59,377 nucleotides of DNA, taken from Alkalihalophilus marmarensis DSM 21297. GTDB lineage: Bacteria; Bacillota; Bacilli; Bacillales; Bacillaceae_D. This document shows, in pieces, positions 18,880 through 30,134 of this stretch. The notes below the pieces were generated by a model that was not told the DNA's origin, did no database searches, and saw only the letters and a program-made list of their open reading frames with translations. The stretch is from NCBI RefSeq assembly GCF_000474275.2, contig NZ_ATAE01000093.1:1-59377 (forward strand), written 5' to 3'. The translations under genes and the position numbers were made by a program. How positions within the stretch are numbered: the stretch's first letter is position 1; the number at the start of each line of letters is the position of its first letter.

Positions 18880-18929
18880 AGGTTGCGATGAGGAAACCCC
18901 TCTTTACCTAAGTTTTAGGTTCGCAACCT
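18880..18929 (+). ncRNA. Three-way-junction RNA structure between rplK and rplA
   Basis: A perfect 9-bp outer stem joins AGGTTGCGA (18880-18888) and TCGCAACCT (18921-18929). It encloses two hairpins: GAGG/CCTC (18890-18893, 18899-18902) and ACCTAA/TTAGGT (18906-18911, 18915-18920). The shape is a compact three-way junction. No T run follows directly, so a simple terminator is unlikely. Role unknown; processing or regulation of the L11-L1 transcript is possible. Confidence 0.6.
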
Positions 18930-18934
18930 TTAAT

Positions 18935-18962
18935 AGTGGGAGGTACTACCGCTAAAACCACA
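18935..18962 (+). promoter_or_regulatory. Second putative L1-binding element, before rplA
   Basis: AGTGGGAGG recurs at 18935. GTGG (18936-18939) pairs with CCAC (18958-18961) and GGT (18942-18944) with ACC (18948-18950); the internal loop is GA opposite GCTAAAA. It resembles the element before rplK, and the 3' strand TAAAACCACA is even closer to the 23S L1 stem. It ends just before the rplA binding site. Confidence 0.6.
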
Positions 18963-18980
18963 TTCGAGGAGGAAATTAGC

Positions 18981-19676
18981 ATGGCTAAAAAAGGTAAAAA
19001 ATATCAAGATGCTGTAAAGCTAGTAGACCGCGATGCGGCTTATCTTGCTGACGAAGCAATTGAATTAGTAAAGAAAACTGCTACAGCTAAATTCGATGAA
19101 ACAGTTGAAGTTGCTGTACGTCTAGGTGTTGACCCTAAGAAAGCAGATCAACAAATCCGTGGAGCTGTTGTTCTTCCAAACGGAACAGGTAAAACTCAAC
19201 GCGTTCTTGTATTTGCTAAAGGTGAAAAAGCGAAAGAAGCTGAAGCTGCTGGCGCTGATTATGTAGGTGATGAGGATTTCATCAACAAGATCAACCAAGG
19301 TTGGTTCGAGTTTGATGTAATCGTAGCAACTCCTGACATGATGGCACAAGTTGGTAAGCTTGGTCGTGTTCTTGGACCAAAAGGCTTAATGCCAAACCCT
19401 AAGACTGGTACAGTAACATTTGATGTACAAAAAGCTGTTAATGAAATCAAGGCTGGTAAAGTAGAATACCGTGTTGATAAAGCTGGTAACATCCACGTAC
19501 CAATCGGTAAAGTATCGTTCGAAACAGAAAAACTTGTTGAGAACTTCACAACTATTATTGAAACATTAGTGAAAGCAAAACCTTCTGCTGCTAAAGGAAC
19601 ATACATGAAGAATGTTGCTGTAGCATCAACTATGGGACCTGGTGTACGCGTTAACGCTTCATCAATTGCAAAGTAA
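18981..19676 (+). CDS. rplA: 50S ribosomal protein L1
   Basis: L1 forms the mobile stalk next to the E site and acts as translational repressor of its own mRNA in several bacteria. The 231-residue product has the L1 signature segment around [21 protein letters not shown] 18981 follows GAGGAGG (18966-18972) by eight bases; the open frame from 18936 crosses the RNA element and is rejected. Paired with rplK as usual. An unlinked promoter for rplJ begins right after it. Confidence 0.96.
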   Translation: MAKKGKKYQDAVKLVDRDAAYLADEAIELVKKTATAKFDETVEVAVRLGVDPKKADQQIRGAVVLPNGTGKTQRVLVFAKGEKAKEAEAAGADYVGDEDFINKINQGWFEFDVIVATPDMMAQVGKLGRVLGPKGLMPNPKTGTVTFDVQKAVNEIKAGKVEYRVDKAGNIHVPIGKVSFETEKLVENFTTIIETLVKAKPSAAKGTYMKNVAVASTMGPGVRVNASSIAK

Positions 19677-19679
19677 TTA

Positions 19680-19708
19680 TTGACTTTCAATAATTAGTAA
19701 AGTATACT
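19680..19708 (+). promoter_or_regulatory. Promoter of rplJ-rplL
   Basis: TTGACT (19680-19685), 17 bases, TATACT (19703-19708). Starts three bases after the rplA stop and drives the L10 leader. Confidence 0.85.
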
Positions 19709-19714
19709 CTTAAG

Positions 19715-19858
19715 AGTGCTTTGGCACGACTAAGATAAAAATGAACATCATACCGTAGACAGTAGGTGCATCGATTGCTTAATTTCCTACCGAGGTAAGC
19801 TTATAGATTCAGTGTAACTGACATCAATAATGCCCTCATGTCTACATGGGGGCTTTTT
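19715..19858 (+). ncRNA. Ribosomal protein L10 leader (autoregulatory mRNA element)
   Basis: The leader contains the conserved TACCGTAGACAGTAGGTGC segment (19751-19769) and TTCCTACCGAGGT further on, as in the Bacillota L10 leader that binds the L10(L12) complex. It ends in a strong intrinsic terminator. High L10-L12 would favour termination before rplJ. Confidence 0.85.
19832..19858 (+). terminator. L10-leader terminator
   Basis: GCCCTCATG (19832-19840) pairs with CATGGGGGC (19845-19853, one wobble), loop TCTA, followed by five T. Confidence 0.9.
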
Positions 19859-19906
19859 ATATTCGCTTCTTGACGGTATGGTATAAAAACCATGGGAGGT
19901 GTAAGG

Positions 19907-20404
19907 ATGAGCGTACTAGAACAAAAGAAACAAATCGTATCTGATATCGCTGATAAGCTACGTGATAATAAAGCAACTATTGTTGTTGACTACCGTGGTC
20001 TTAACGTAGCTGAAGTAACTGAACTTCGTAAGCAGCTTCGTGAAGCAGGCGTTGAGTTCAAAGTTTACAAAAACTCTTTAACTCGTCGTGCAGCTGATGC
20101 AGCTGAGCTTTCTGAGCTTAACGAACAGCTTGTTGGACCGAACGCTGTTGCTTTCAGTGCAGAGGATGTAATTGCTCCTGCAAAGGTGCTAAACGAATTT
20201 GCTAAGAAGCATGATGCTCTTGAGATCAAAGCTGGTGTTATTGAAGGACGCGTTGCTTCGGTTGAAGAAATCAAAGCTCTTGCTGAACTTCCATCACGCG
20301 AAGGTCTACTTTCTATGCTTGCGAACGTACTTCAAGCTCCAATGCGTGGTTTCGCATTAGTTACGAAGGCTGTTGCAGAGCAAAAAGAAGAAAAAGGCGC
20401 GTAA
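19907..20404 (+). CDS. rplJ: 50S ribosomal protein L10
   Basis: L10 anchors L7/L12 dimers to the ribosome and, with them, binds its own leader. The 165-residue protein has the N-terminal rRNA-binding domain ([20 protein letters not shown]) and a C-terminal helix that binds L12 dimers. ATG 19907 has GGGAGGTG five bases upstream. rplL follows after 65 bases with no promoter visible. Codon use is strongly biased, as expected for a highly expressed gene. Confidence 0.96.
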   Translation: MSVLEQKKQIVSDIADKLRDNKATIVVDYRGLNVAEVTELRKQLREAGVEFKVYKNSLTRRAADAAELSELNEQLVGPNAVAFSAEDVIAPAKVLNEFAKKHDALEIKAGVIEGRVASVEEIKALAELPSREGLLSMLANVLQAPMRGFALVTKAVAEQKEEKGA

Positions 20405-20469
20405 GCTGACGCTTGTTCGCTAATGTTTTACAAAAACTAAAAAACTTATTTATATAGGAGGATTTCAAA

Positions 20470-20832
20470 ATGACTAAAGAACAAATCATTGAAGCAGTTA
20501 AAGAAATGACTGTTTTAGAACTTAACGACCTTGTTAAAGCAATCGAAGAAGAATTTGGTGTAACTGCAGCTGCTCCTGTAGCTGTAGCAGGTGGAGCTGC
20601 TGACGGTGGCGCTGCTGAGCAAACTGAATTTGACCTAATCCTAACTTCTGCTGGTGGTTCAAAAATCGGCGTAATCAAAGTTGTTCGTGAAATCACTGGT
20701 CTTGGTCTTAAAGAAGCTAAAGCTTTAGTTGATGGTGCTCCATCTCCAGTTAAAGAAGGTATCGCTAAAGAAGAAGCTGAAGAAATGAAAGCTAAACTTG
20801 AAGATGCTGGCGCTTCTGTAGAAGTTAAGTAA
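20470..20832 (+). CDS. rplL: 50S ribosomal protein L7/L12
   Basis: L7/L12 is the multicopy stalk protein that recruits elongation-factor GTPases. The 120-residue acidic product has an N-terminal dimerization helix region (1-30), an Ala/Gly-rich hinge (about 35-50, with [19 protein letters not shown]) and a C-terminal factor-binding domain with the conserved [15 protein letters not shown]. An AGGAGG site precedes ATG 20470. A terminator follows. Confidence 0.97.
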   Translation: MTKEQIIEAVKEMTVLELNDLVKAIEEEFGVTAAAPVAVAGGAADGGAAEQTEFDLILTSAGGSKIGVIKVVREITGLGLKEAKALVDGAPSPVKEGIAKEEAEEMKAKLEDAGASVEVK

Positions 20833-20843
20833 TAAATCTTCAA

Positions 20844-20876
20844 AAAAGACTCGCATCTATGCGGGTCTTTTTTTCT
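20844..20876 (+). terminator. Terminator after rplL
   Basis: AAGACTCGCAT (20846-20856) pairs with ATGCGGGTCTT (20859-20869, one wobble), followed by a run of eight T. Confidence 0.9.
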
Positions 20877-20955
20877 TCTAAATAACAGGTTTTGATTTTA
20901 GTAAATGAGATCAAAATAGGTGATAGAAGTGTTGATGAAAGTGAGGGATTCATAA

Positions 20956-21561
20956 GTGTCTGGTCATTATTATTCAAATGATCCTAAAGTGGAAAGTGAT
21001 GAAAAAACATGGTCATTTGAACTGAAAGGGAAGACGTACAGATTCACATCTGATAGAGGGGTCTTTTCAAAGAAGGAAGTGGATTTTGGGAGTCGTCTTT
21101 TAATCGATGCATTTACAATGCCTGAAGTGAGCGGGGCGCTATTAGACGTCGGTTGTGGATATGGGCCGATTGGTCTAGCAGTTGCCTCTATCGATAAAGA
21201 GCGCGAAGTTCATATGGTAGATGTAAATGTGAGAGCATTAGATCTTGCTCGAAAAAATGCTATGAATAACGGTATATCGAACGTGGACATTTATGAAAGT
21301 GACACGCTCGGCCAAGTGAAAGGCAACCAGTATGCTGCAATCTTAACTAATCCTCCTATTCGTGCCGGTAAGAAAGTGGTTCACGAGATTTTTGAACAGG
21401 CACATGGGCGTCTTAAAGATGGAGGCTGTCTGTGGGTCGTTATTCAAAAGAAGCAAGGTGCTCCTTCTGCAATGGAGAAGATTGAAGGGTTATTTGGAAA
21501 TGTAGAAGTAGTAGAAAAGAAAAAGGGATACTTCATTTTATCTGCAAAAAAAATTGACTGA
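20956..21561 (+). CDS. ybxB: RsmC-like class I SAM-dependent methyltransferase (YbxB)
   Basis: A 201-residue methyltransferase of the RsmC type (16S rRNA guanine-N2). Visible motifs are the SAM-binding LLDVGCGYGPIGL and, in the active-site position, NPPI (here NPPIRAGK) that flips and methylates the base. It corresponds to YbxB between rplL and rpoB in B. subtilis. The exact target in bacilli is not settled, so rsmC is a likely role, not proven. GTG 20956 follows GTGAGGGA. Separated from rplL by a terminator. Confidence 0.88.
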   Translation: MSGHYYSNDPKVESDEKTWSFELKGKTYRFTSDRGVFSKKEVDFGSRLLIDAFTMPEVSGALLDVGCGYGPIGLAVASIDKEREVHMVDVNVRALDLARKNAMNNGISNVDIYESDTLGQVKGNQYAAILTNPPIRAGKKVVHEIFEQAHGRLKDGGCLWVVIQKKQGAPSAMEKIEGLFGNVEVVEKKKGYFILSAKKID

Positions 21562-21643
21562 GTATCTACTTTGTGATATTGTTATTTAATGCGTATAACT
21601 ACCTATTTTTCGTAAAGTCTATCTTTTTTTATTCTGTATAGCA

Positions 21644-21672
21644 TTGGAGAAATATGGTTATACTAGTATAAT
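21644..21672 (+). promoter_or_regulatory. Promoter of rpoB-rpoC
   Basis: TTGGAG (21644-21649), 17 bases, TATAAT (21667-21672). It lies in the 353-base gap before rpoB. The 235-base leader after it has a weak hairpin region near 21680-21720 (AATGTGG... GCCATT then TTTTTTC) and a small AAGCTT palindrome near 21760, but no leader family that I recognise. Confidence 0.75.
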
Positions 21673-21914
21673 CGAACGAATGGATGGAAAATGTGGTTTT
21701 ATTAAACGAAGCCATTTTTTCTTTTTGTGCGTGAAGACTATGTCAGGTAATACAAGCTTTAAGCTTATATGAGTCGTGTGAAAATACGGCAGTATAAGTA
21801 TGTACGCAATCTATAAAAATGTTTAATCTGCAATCTTTTCTTATTGATCTATAGGGAGAGAGTAGATGAAGCCATTTTTAGATACTATAACGCGAGATTT
21901 GAGGGGTGAATCAG

Positions 21915-24900
21915 TTGACAGGTCAACTTGTTCAGTATGGACGCCACCGCCAACGTAGAAGCTATGCAAGAATTAACGAAGTGTTGGAGTTGCCAAACTT
22001 AATTGAGATTCAAACAGCTTCTTATCAATGGTTTCTTGATGAGGGATTAAGAGAAATGTTCCAAGACATTTCCCCGATTCAAGACTTCACAGGAAATTTA
22101 GTTTTAGAGTTTATTGATTACAGTCTAGGGGAGCCCAAATACCCGGTAGATGAATCAAAAGAGCGTGATGTGACGTTCGCTGCTCCTTTACGAGTTAAAG
22201 TCCGTCTTATTAATAAAGAGACTGGTGAAGTAAAGGAACAAGAAGTATTCATGGGTGACTTCCCATTAATGACAGAGACTGGCACATTCGTCATTAACGG
22301 GGCAGAGCGTGTTATCGTTTCTCAGTTAGTACGTTCTCCAAGTGTGTACTACAGTCAAAAGACTGACAAGAATGGGAAGAAAGGTTTCACCGCTACTGTT
22401 ATTCCAAACCGCGGAGCATGGTTAGAGCTTGAAACCGATGCGAAGGACATTGTGTATGTCCGTATTGACCGCACAAGAAAGATTCCAGTGACGGTTCTTT
22501 TGCGTGCCTTAGGGTTTGGGTCTGATCAAGAGATCATTGATCTATTAGGTGAAGATGAGTATCTTCGTAATTCCCTAGAGAAAGATAATACAGATAGCAC
22601 GGAAAAGGCATTGCTTGAAATCTATGAGCGTCTTCGTCCGGGTGAACCGCCAACAGTAGAAAATGCAAAGAGCTTGCTTGATTCTCGCTTCTTTGATCCT
22701 AAGCGCTATGATCTAGCGAATGTTGGTCGTTACAAGATTAACAAAAAGCTTCATATTAAAAACCGTTTATTCAACCAGCGTTTAGCAGAAACGTTAGTGG
22801 ATCCTGAAACGGGTGAAGTAATTGCTGAGGAAGGCACGCTTCTAGACCGTCGTACGCTAGACCGTATTCTGCCTAACTTAGAAAATAACATTGGTTTCCG
22901 TACAGCTCGTGCATCAGGCGGAGTAGTAGAAGACAGCGAAATTGATCTCCAATCTATTAAGATCTATGCTCCAGATGACCAAGAGGGTGAGCAAGTCATC
23001 CGTATTATCGGTAATGGCTTAGTAGAGCGTGAAGTGAAACATATCACTCCAGCTGATATTATCGCATCTATTAACTACTTCTTTAACTTACTGCATGGTG
23101 TTGGTGATACAGATGATATCGACCACCTAGGTAACCGTCGTCTTCGTTCAGTAGGGGAATTACTGCAAAATCAATTCCGTATCGGTTTATCTCGTATGGA
23201 GCGTGTTGTTCGTGAGCGTATGTCTATTCAAGATCCGAATATGATTACGCCTCAAGCTCTTATCAATATCCGTCCGGTTATTGCCTCTATTAAAGAGTTC
23301 TTCGGAAGCTCTCAGCTTTCTCAATTTATGGACCAAACGAACCCGTTAGCTGAGTTGACACATAAGCGACGTCTATCCGCATTAGGGCCTGGTGGTTTAA
23401 CACGTGAGCGTGCTGGATTTGAAGTACGTGACGTTTACTACTCTCACTATGGTCGTATGTGTCCAATTGAAACTCCAGAGGGACCGAACATTGGATTGAT
23501 TAACTCATTATCTTCTTATGCGAAGGTAAATGAATTTGGGTTTATGGAAACACCGTACCGTCGTGTGGATCCTGAGACTGGAAAAGTTACAGCGCAAATT
23601 GATTATCTAACAGCAGATGAAGAGGATAACTATGTTGTCGCTCAGGCAAATGCTCGTCTATCTGATGATGGATCATTTGTAGATGATAATATCATTGCTC
23701 GTTTCCGTGGGGAGAACACTGTTGTTCCACGTGAGCGTTTAGATTATATGGATGTATCTCCTAAGCAGGTAGTTTCAGCGGCGACGTCATGTATTCCGTT
23801 CTTAGAAAATGATGACTCCAACCGTGCACTTATGGGAGCGAACATGCAACGTCAAGCTGTTCCTCTTCTTATTCCTGAGGCACCGCTTGTTGGTACAGGT
23901 ATGGAGCATGTATCTGCTAAAGATTCAGGTGCTGCGATTGTATCGAAGCATCCTGGGGTAGTAGAGCGTGTAACAGCTAAAGAAATCTGGGTTCGCAGAA
24001 CTGAAGAAGTAGATGGTAAACAAGTGAAGGGTGACCTTGACAAATACCGTCTTCAAAAGTTCATTCGCTCGAACCAAGGTACAAGCTACAACCAACGTCC
24101 GATCGTTCGAGAAGGCGATGTGATTGAAAAGCGTGAGATCCTTGCTGATGGTCCATCAATGGAAAGCGGAGAAATGGCATTAGGCCGTAACGTACTTGTT
24201 GGATTCATGACATGGGATGGTTATAACTATGAGGATGCGATCATTTTAAGTGAGCGCCTTGTAAAAGATGACGTATATACATCGGTTCATATTGAAGAGT
24301 ATGAGTCAGAAGCTCGTGATACGAAGCTTGGACCTGAAGAAATTACTCGCGATATTCCAAACGTCGGTGAAGACGCGCTTAAGAATTTAGATGAGCGAGG
24401 AATAATCCGTGTAGGTGCTGAAGTAAAAGACGGCGACATTCTTGTTGGTAAAGTTACACCAAAAGGGGTTACTGAACTAACAGCTGAAGAGCGTCTATTA
24501 CATGCCATTTTCGGTGAAAAAGCTCGTGAGGTACGTGATACGTCACTACGTGCACCGCATGGCGGGGACGGAATTGTACTAGATGTGAAGATCTTTAACC
24601 GTGAAGACGGCGATGAGCTTCCTCCTGGTGTGAATCAGCTTGTACGTGTATACATCGTACAAAAGCGTAAGATTAACCAAGGGGATAAGATGGCCGGACG
24701 ACATGGTAACAAAGGGGTTATCTCTCGTATCTTACCAGAAGAGGATATGCCTTTCCTTCCAGATGGAACACCAATCGATATCATGTTAAACCCACTAGGG
24801 GTACCGTCTCGTATGAACATCGGACAGGTGCTTGAGCTTCATTTAGGTATGGCAGCTCGTAAACTTGGCATCCATGTTGCTTCTCCTGTATTTGACGGAG

Positions 24901-25457
24901 CGAATGAGGAAGATGTTTGGGGTACACTAGAGGAAGCTGGTATGGCACGTGATGGTAAGACAGTCCTTTATGATGGACGTACAGGGGAGCCGTTTGATAA
25001 CCGTGTGTCAGTAGGGATCATGTACATGATCAAGCTTGCCCACATGGTAGATGATAAGCTTCACGCTCGTTCAACTGGACCATACTCACTCGTTACACAA
25101 CAGCCGCTTGGTGGTAAAGCACAATTTGGTGGACAGCGTTTCGGTGAGATGGAGGTTTGGGCACTTGAGGCCTATGGAGCTGCTTACACTTTACAAGAAA
25201 TCTTAACTGTTAAGTCTGATGACGTTGTCGGACGTGTTAAGACGTATGAAGCAATTGTTAAAGGTGAAAATGTTCCTGAGCCAGGTGTACCTGAATCATT
25301 TAAAGTTCTTATCAAAGAGCTTCAATCACTCGGTATGGACGTGAAGATGCTCTCAAGTAACGAGGAAGAGATTGAGATGAGAGAGCTTGATGATGAAGAT
25401 GAACAGACTTCAGAGAAGCTTAACTTGAATCTTGAATCAAGTGAATCAAACGTATAA
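21915..25457 (+). CDS. rpoB: DNA-directed RNA polymerase beta subunit
   Basis: The beta subunit forms half of the polymerase active-site cleft. The 1180-residue sequence is full length and lacks the large insertions seen in proteobacteria. The rifampicin pocket segment [20 protein letters not shown] is of sensitive type. The C-terminal clamp region [19 protein letters not shown] is intact. The start is TTG 21915, six bases after GAGGGGTG (21901-21908), giving (M)TGQLVQYG as in B. subtilis. GTG 21906 lies within that site. Confidence 0.98.
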   Translation: MTGQLVQYGRHRQRRSYARINEVLELPNLIEIQTASYQWFLDEGLREMFQDISPIQDFTGNLVLEFIDYSLGEPKYPVDESKERDVTFAAPLRVKVRLINKETGEVKEQEVFMGDFPLMTETGTFVINGAERVIVSQLVRSPSVYYSQKTDKNGKKGFTATVIPNRGAWLELETDAKDIVYVRIDRTRKIPVTVLLRALGFGSDQEIIDLLGEDEYLRNSLEKDNTDSTEKALLEIYERLRPGEPPTVENAKSLLDSRFFDPKRYDLANVGRYKINKKLHIKNRLFNQRLAETLVDPETGEVIAEEGTLLDRRTLDRILPNLENNIGFRTARASGGVVEDSEIDLQSIKIYAPDDQEGEQVIRIIGNGLVEREVKHITPADIIASINYFFNLLHGVGDTDDIDHLGNRRLRSVGELLQNQFRIGLSRMERVVRERMSIQDPNMITPQALINIRPVIASIKEFFGSSQLSQFMDQTNPLAELTHKRRLSALGPGGLTRERAGFEVRDVYYSHYGRMCPIETPEGPNIGLINSLSSYAKVNEFGFMETPYRRVDPETGKVTAQIDYLTADEEDNYVVAQANARLSDDGSFVDDNIIARFRGENTVVPRERLDYMDVSPKQVVSAATSCIPFLENDDSNRALMGANMQRQAVPLLIPEAPLVGTGMEHVSAKDSGAAIVSKHPGVVERVTAKEIWVRRTEEVDGKQVKGDLDKYRLQKFIRSNQGTSYNQRPIVREGDVIEKREILADGPSMESGEMALGRNVLVGFMTWDGYNYEDAIILSERLVKDDVYTSVHIEEYESEARDTKLGPEEITRDIPNVGEDALKNLDERGIIRVGAEVKDGDILVGKVTPKGVTELTAEERLLHAIFGEKAREVRDTSLRAPHGGDGIVLDVKIFNREDGDELPPGVNQLVRVYIVQKRKINQGDKMAGRHGNKGVISRILPEEDMPFLPDGTPIDIMLNPLGVPSRMNIGQVLELHLGMAARKLGIHVASPVFDGANEEDVWGTLEEAGMARDGKTVLYDGRTGEPFDNRVSVGIMYMIKLAHMVDDKLHARSTGPYSLVTQQPLGGKAQFGGQRFGEMEVWALEAYGAAYTLQEILTVKSDDVVGRVKTYEAIVKGENVPEPGVPESFKVLIKELQSLGMDVKMLSSNEEEIEMRELDDEDEQTSEKLNLNLESSESNV

Positions 25458-25485
25458 CGAATAAAAGTATAGAAAAAAGCGATGC

Positions 25486-25508
25486 GGGGGCTAGATGTAC
25501 TAGTTCCC
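25486..25508 (+). promoter_or_regulatory. Hairpin between rpoB and rpoC
   Basis: GGGGGCTAG (25486-25494) pairs with CTAGTTCCC (25500-25508, two wobbles), loop ATGTA. No T run follows, so readthrough into rpoC is expected. It may be a processing or pausing site. Confidence 0.5.
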
Positions 25509-25608
25509 ATGTTGCTGTCTTACCCTCTTTAACATATTAAAAAGAGAATATAGATACTTTCATTTGCGTGTTCTATAAGACATGGAAATCAAAAGGGAGG
25601 TTGGCCCC

Positions 25609-28600
25609 TTGATAGATGTAAATAACTTCGAATATATGAAAATTGGTCTTGCTTCACCGAACAAGATTCGTTCTTGGTCACGTGGGGAAGTAAAGAAACC
25701 AGAAACGATTAACTATCGTACACTTAAACCTGAGAAAGACGGCTTATTCTGTGAGCGTATTTTCGGACCTCAAAAGGACTGGGAATGTCACTGTGGTAAA
25801 TATAAGCGTGTCCGTTATAAAGGTGTTGTCTGTGATCGTTGTGGTGTAGAGGTTACACGTGCAAAAGTTCGTCGTGAACGTATGGGTCATATTGAGCTTG
25901 CTGCACCTGTTTCTCACATTTGGTACTTCAAAGGAATTCCGAGCCGTATGGGCCTAGTGCTGGATATGTCTCCTCGTTCTCTTGAAGAAGTCATTTACTT
26001 TGCTTCATACGTAGTAACTGACCCAGGTGAGACGCCGCTTGAGAAAAAGCAGCTCCTATCTGAGAAAGAATTCCGCACGTACCGTGATAAATACGGCCGC
26101 TCATTCACTGCTGCTATGGGAGCAGAAGCGATCCGTAAGCTTTTAGCTGATATCGATCTTGAAAAAGAAGTTGATGGGCTGAAAGAAGAGCTGTTAACTG
26201 CTCAAGGTCAACGTCGTACGCGTGCGATTAAACGTTTAGAAGTATTAGAAGCATTCCGTAATTCAGGAAACGAACCTTCTTGGATGATTTTAGATGTACT
26301 TCCGGTTATTCCGCCAGAATTACGTCCAATGGTTCAGCTTGATGGTGGTCGTTTTGCTACTTCTGACTTAAATGACCTTTATCGTCGTGTAATTAACCGT
26401 AACAATCGTTTGAAGCGCCTTCTAGATTTAGGAGCTCCAAATATTATTGTTCAAAATGAAAAGCGTATGCTTCAAGAAGCAGTAGATGCATTGATTGATA
26501 ATGGCCGCCGCGGACGTCCGGTAACAGGACCAGGTAACCGTCCATTAAAATCTTTATCTCATATGCTTAAAGGGAAACAAGGACGTTTCCGTCAAAACTT
26601 ACTAGGAAAACGTGTTGACTACTCTGGTCGTTCGGTTATCGTAGTAGGTCCGAACTTAAAGATGTATCAGTGCGGACTTCCAAAAGAGATGGCACTAGAG
26701 CTATTTAAGCCATTTGTTATGAAGGAGCTTGTAAGTAAAGGTCTTGCTCATAACATTAAGAGTGCTAAGCGTAAGGTAGAGCGCGTTCAACCTGAGGTGT
26801 GGGATGTACTAGAAGAAGTAATTCGTGAGCACCCAGTTTTATTAAACCGTGCCCCTACTCTTCACCGTCTTGGTATCCAAGCATTTGAGCCAACTTTAGT
26901 TGAAGGTCGTGCAATTAAGCTTCACCCGCTCGTATGTACAGCTTATAACGCTGACTTTGATGGTGACCAAATGGCTGTACACGTACCATTATCAGCAGAA
27001 GCACAAGCAGAAGCGCGTCTTCTAATGCTTGCAGCTCAAAATATTTTGAACCCGAAAGATGGTAAGCCGGTTGTTACTCCGTCTCAGGATATGGTATTAG
27101 GTAACTACTACCTGACTATGGAGCGTGAGGAAGCAAAAGGTACAGGTTCTATCTTTAAAGATACAAATGAAGCATTGATTGCGTATCAAAATGGATATGT
27201 GCATCTTCATACACGTGTAGCAATTCCGGTTGCTTCGCTTGGAAAAACAACATTTACAGAAGACCAAGAAGATAAGTTGTTATTAACGACTGTAGGGAAG
27301 TTAATCTTCAATGAAATTCTTCCTCCGTCATTCCCATACATCAATGAGCCGACTGCAGTGAATTTAGAGGTGGAAACACCAGCTAAATACATCGTTCCAA
27401 GCACAACAGATGTAGCGAAGTTGTTTGAAGAGCGCGAAGTTGTAGCGCCATTTAAGAAAGGCTTCCTAGGAAATATCATTGCTGAAGTATTTAAGAAGTT
27501 TAAGATCACTGAGACTTCTAAGATGCTTGACCGAATGAAAGACTTAGGATTTAAGTACTCAACGAAAGCCGGTATTACTGTTGGGGTAGCCGATATCGTT
27601 GTACTTGCAGAGAAAAAAGAAATCCTTGCTGAAGCTGAAATTAAAGTTGAGAAGGTATTAAAGCAATTCCGCCGTGGTCTTATCACAGAGGAAGAGCGTT
27701 ATGACCGTGTTATCTCAGTCTGGAGTGAAGCGAAGGATGTTATCCAGAATAAGTTAATGGGAACTCTTGATAAACGCAACCCAATCTTTATGATGAGTGA
27801 CTCAGGTGCCCGTGGTAACGCATCAAACTTTACGCAGCTTGCAGGTATGCGTGGTCTGATGGCTAACCCGTCTGGTCGAATCATTGAGCTTCCGATCAAA
27901 TCAAGTTTCCGTGAAGGTTTAACGGTACTCGAGTACTTCATCTCTACTCACGGTGCGCGTAAAGGTCTTGCCGATACAGCCTTAAAGACTGCCGATTCAG
28001 GTTACCTGACTCGTCGTCTAGTAGATGTTGCGCAAGATGTAATCGTACGTGAAAAAGACTGTGGTACAGATCGTGGACTATTAGTCGGTGCGATAAAAGA
28101 AGGAAACGAAATTATTGAAGGATTGTATGACCGTTTACTCGGCCGTGTAGCATTCAAGACTGTTCGTCATCCTAAAACAAATGAAGTTCTTGTTAAAAAG
28201 AATGAACTTATTACAGAGGATGTCGCTAAAATAATTCTAGATGCTGGAATTGAAGAAATGACAATCCGTTCTGTCTTCACATGTAATACACGCCACGGTG
28301 TGTGTAAGCAATGTTACGGCCGCAACCTTGCCACTGGAAGCGACGTCGAAGTTGGGGAAGCAGTTGGAATTATCGCTGCTCAATCAATCGGTGAGCCGGG
28401 AACTCAGCTTACAATGCGTACGTTCCATACAGGCGGGGTAGCAGGAGACGATATCACTCAAGGTCTTCCGCGTATCCAAGAGATTTTCGAAGCTCGTAAT
28501 CCTAAAGGTCAAGCAGTTATCTCTGAAATTGAAGGAGAAGTTGTTGACTTTAAAGAAGGCGACAAACGTGAAGTTACCGTTCGCAGCGAAATGGAGAGCA

Positions 28601-29229
28601 TTAACTATGCGATCCCTTACGGTGCAAGAATAAAAGTGGCTGTCGGTGATCATGTAAAAGCCGGCGAAAGCTTAACAGAAGGTTCGATCGATCCGAAAGA
28701 ACTTCTAAAAGTTCGTGGTATGGACGGTGTTCAAGAGTATCTCTTACGCGAAGTTCAAAAAGTATACCGTATGCAAGGGGTAGAAATTGGCGATAAGCAC
28801 GTTGAGGTTATGGTTCGTCAAATGCTTCGTAAAATTCGTGTGGTGGATGCAGGGGAAACAAATGTACTTCCAGGTTCCCTTATTGAAATCCAACACTTCA
28901 ACGATGAGAACGCAAAAGTGTTACTTGAAGGCAAACGCCCTGCTACAGGTCGTCCAGTACTTCTTGGTATCACAAAAGCTTCTCTTGAAACGGATTCCTT
29001 CTTATCAGCTGCTTCGTTCCAAGAAACGACTCGTGTCTTAACTGATGCAGCAATTAAAGGAAAACGTGATGAGTTGCTAGGTCTTAAAGAAAATGTTATT
29101 ATCGGTAAGTTGGTTCCAGCGGGAACTGGTATGGACCGCTACCGCCACTTGAATATCTTATCTACTCATGATGATAATCAAGAAGAAGCGGAAGCTCCTG
29201 TACTAGAAGAAGTAGGAACTCACGAATAA
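25609..29229 (+). CDS. rpoC: DNA-directed RNA polymerase beta' subunit
   Basis: The beta' subunit carries the catalytic magnesium site. The 1206-residue product shows the N-terminal zinc site (C60, C62, C75, C78), the universal NADFDGD motif (447-453; Asp449, 451, 453), and a second cysteine cluster in [15 protein letters not shown]. The bridge-helix and trigger-loop region ([16 protein letters not shown]) is conserved. The start is TTG 25609, eight bases after AGGGAGG (25594-25600); the in-frame ATG 25582 lies upstream of that site. Confidence 0.98.
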   Translation: MIDVNNFEYMKIGLASPNKIRSWSRGEVKKPETINYRTLKPEKDGLFCERIFGPQKDWECHCGKYKRVRYKGVVCDRCGVEVTRAKVRRERMGHIELAAPVSHIWYFKGIPSRMGLVLDMSPRSLEEVIYFASYVVTDPGETPLEKKQLLSEKEFRTYRDKYGRSFTAAMGAEAIRKLLADIDLEKEVDGLKEELLTAQGQRRTRAIKRLEVLEAFRNSGNEPSWMILDVLPVIPPELRPMVQLDGGRFATSDLNDLYRRVINRNNRLKRLLDLGAPNIIVQNEKRMLQEAVDALIDNGRRGRPVTGPGNRPLKSLSHMLKGKQGRFRQNLLGKRVDYSGRSVIVVGPNLKMYQCGLPKEMALELFKPFVMKELVSKGLAHNIKSAKRKVERVQPEVWDVLEEVIREHPVLLNRAPTLHRLGIQAFEPTLVEGRAIKLHPLVCTAYNADFDGDQMAVHVPLSAEAQAEARLLMLAAQNILNPKDGKPVVTPSQDMVLGNYYLTMEREEAKGTGSIFKDTNEALIAYQNGYVHLHTRVAIPVASLGKTTFTEDQEDKLLLTTVGKLIFNEILPPSFPYINEPTAVNLEVETPAKYIVPSTTDVAKLFEEREVVAPFKKGFLGNIIAEVFKKFKITETSKMLDRMKDLGFKYSTKAGITVGVADIVVLAEKKEILAEAEIKVEKVLKQFRRGLITEEERYDRVISVWSEAKDVIQNKLMGTLDKRNPIFMMSDSGARGNASNFTQLAGMRGLMANPSGRIIELPIKSSFREGLTVLEYFISTHGARKGLADTALKTADSGYLTRRLVDVAQDVIVREKDCGTDRGLLVGAIKEGNEIIEGLYDRLLGRVAFKTVRHPKTNEVLVKKNELITEDVAKIILDAGIEEMTIRSVFTCNTRHGVCKQCYGRNLATGSDVEVGEAVGIIAAQSIGEPGTQLTMRTFHTGGVAGDDITQGLPRIQEIFEARNPKGQAVISEIEGEVVDFKEGDKREVTVRSEMESINYAIPYGARIKVAVGDHVKAGESLTEGSIDPKELLKVRGMDGVQEYLLREVQKVYRMQGVEIGDKHVEVMVRQMLRKIRVVDAGETNVLPGSLIEIQHFNDENAKVLLEGKRPATGRPVLLGITKASLETDSFLSAASFQETTRVLTDAAIKGKRDELLGLKENVIIGKLVPAGTGMDRYRHLNILSTHDDNQEEAEAPVLEEVGTHE

Positions 29230-29246
29230 AAACTATTAATAAGTGG

Positions 29247-29275
29247 TTGACACACATATATCAGGGTGATAAGAT
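29247..29275 (+). promoter_or_regulatory. Promoter of the rplGB-str region
   Basis: TTGACA (29247-29252), 17 bases, TAAGAT (29270-29275). It lies between rpoC and the L7Ae-like gene and may also serve rpsL-rpsG-fusA-tuf. Confidence 0.85.
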
Positions 29276-29317
29276 ATCAAAGTGTGCCTCAGAACCTGTT
29301 GCTTTGGAGGATGAACA

Positions 29318-29566
29318 ATGTCTTATGAAAAAGTAAAGCAGGCTAGTAACCTTATTATAGGTACTAAGCAAACATTAAAGGCGCTAGAGATCGGTGAGGT
29401 TTGTGAACTGGTTGTAGCAGAAGATGCTGATACTCGTGTAGTATACAAAGTTGAAGCATTAGCGAAGTCAAAGCAAATCCCGGTTTATTATGTTGACTCA
29501 ATGAAAAAGCTTGGTAAAGCTTGTGGCATTGAAGTCGGTGCAGCCACTGTTGCTTTAAGGAAGTAA
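29318..29566 (+). CDS. rplGB: L7Ae-family kink-turn RNA-binding protein (YbxF)
   Basis: An 82-residue L7Ae/L30e-fold protein. Members at this position bind kink-turn RNA and associate with the ribosome in Bacillus. The sequence spans the single domain, with the [14 protein letters not shown] and [15 protein letters not shown] segments typical of the family. ATG 29318 follows TTGGAGG. It lies between rpoC and rpsL, as in B. subtilis. It has its own promoter and is followed by a strong hairpin. Confidence 0.88.
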   Translation: MSYEKVKQASNLIIGTKQTLKALEIGEVCELVVAEDADTRVVYKVEALAKSKQIPVYYVDSMKKLGKACGIEVGAATVALRK

Positions 29567-29570
29567 TCGT

Positions 29571-29606
29571 GTTTTTGCCATTCGGGGCGATCCGCATGGC
29601 AAAAAC
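29571..29606 (+). terminator. Strong hairpin between rplGB and rpsL
   Basis: GTTTTTGCCAT (29571-29581) pairs perfectly with ATGGCAAAAAC (29596-29606), with inner CGG/CCG (29583-29585, 29592-29594). The tail TTTACTTTT is only a partial T run. It could be a leaky terminator or a leader element for the str operon. Confidence 0.65.
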
Positions 29607-29658
29607 TTTACTTTTGCCTAAATATGAACCACCAGGATCAGTGGTCTTATCTTTTTAA

Positions 29659-30096
<438 letters not shown>

Positions 30097-30134
30097 TAAA
30101 AATAATTGTTTAAATGTTGAAAGGAGGGGAAACA

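Noticed and set aside
19259-19690. 143-codon minus-strand frame opposite rplA
   Set aside because: Antisense shadow of L1; no supporting start signal or promoter.
20361-20843. 160-codon open frame on the minus strand opposite rplL
   Set aside because: It is antisense to the strongly conserved rplJ-rplL genes. Its Ala/Ser-rich product mirrors the biased codons of rplL, and no binding site or homology is seen.
23281-23420. Rifampicin-resistance substitutions in rpoB
   Set aside because: The pocket segment around [10 protein letters not shown] and [13 protein letters not shown] is the sensitive type seen in wild-type bacilli.
27207-27686. 159-codon minus-strand frame inside rpoC
   Set aside because: It lies fully within rpoC, has no ribosome binding site or known motif, and is explained by codon bias of the sense gene.
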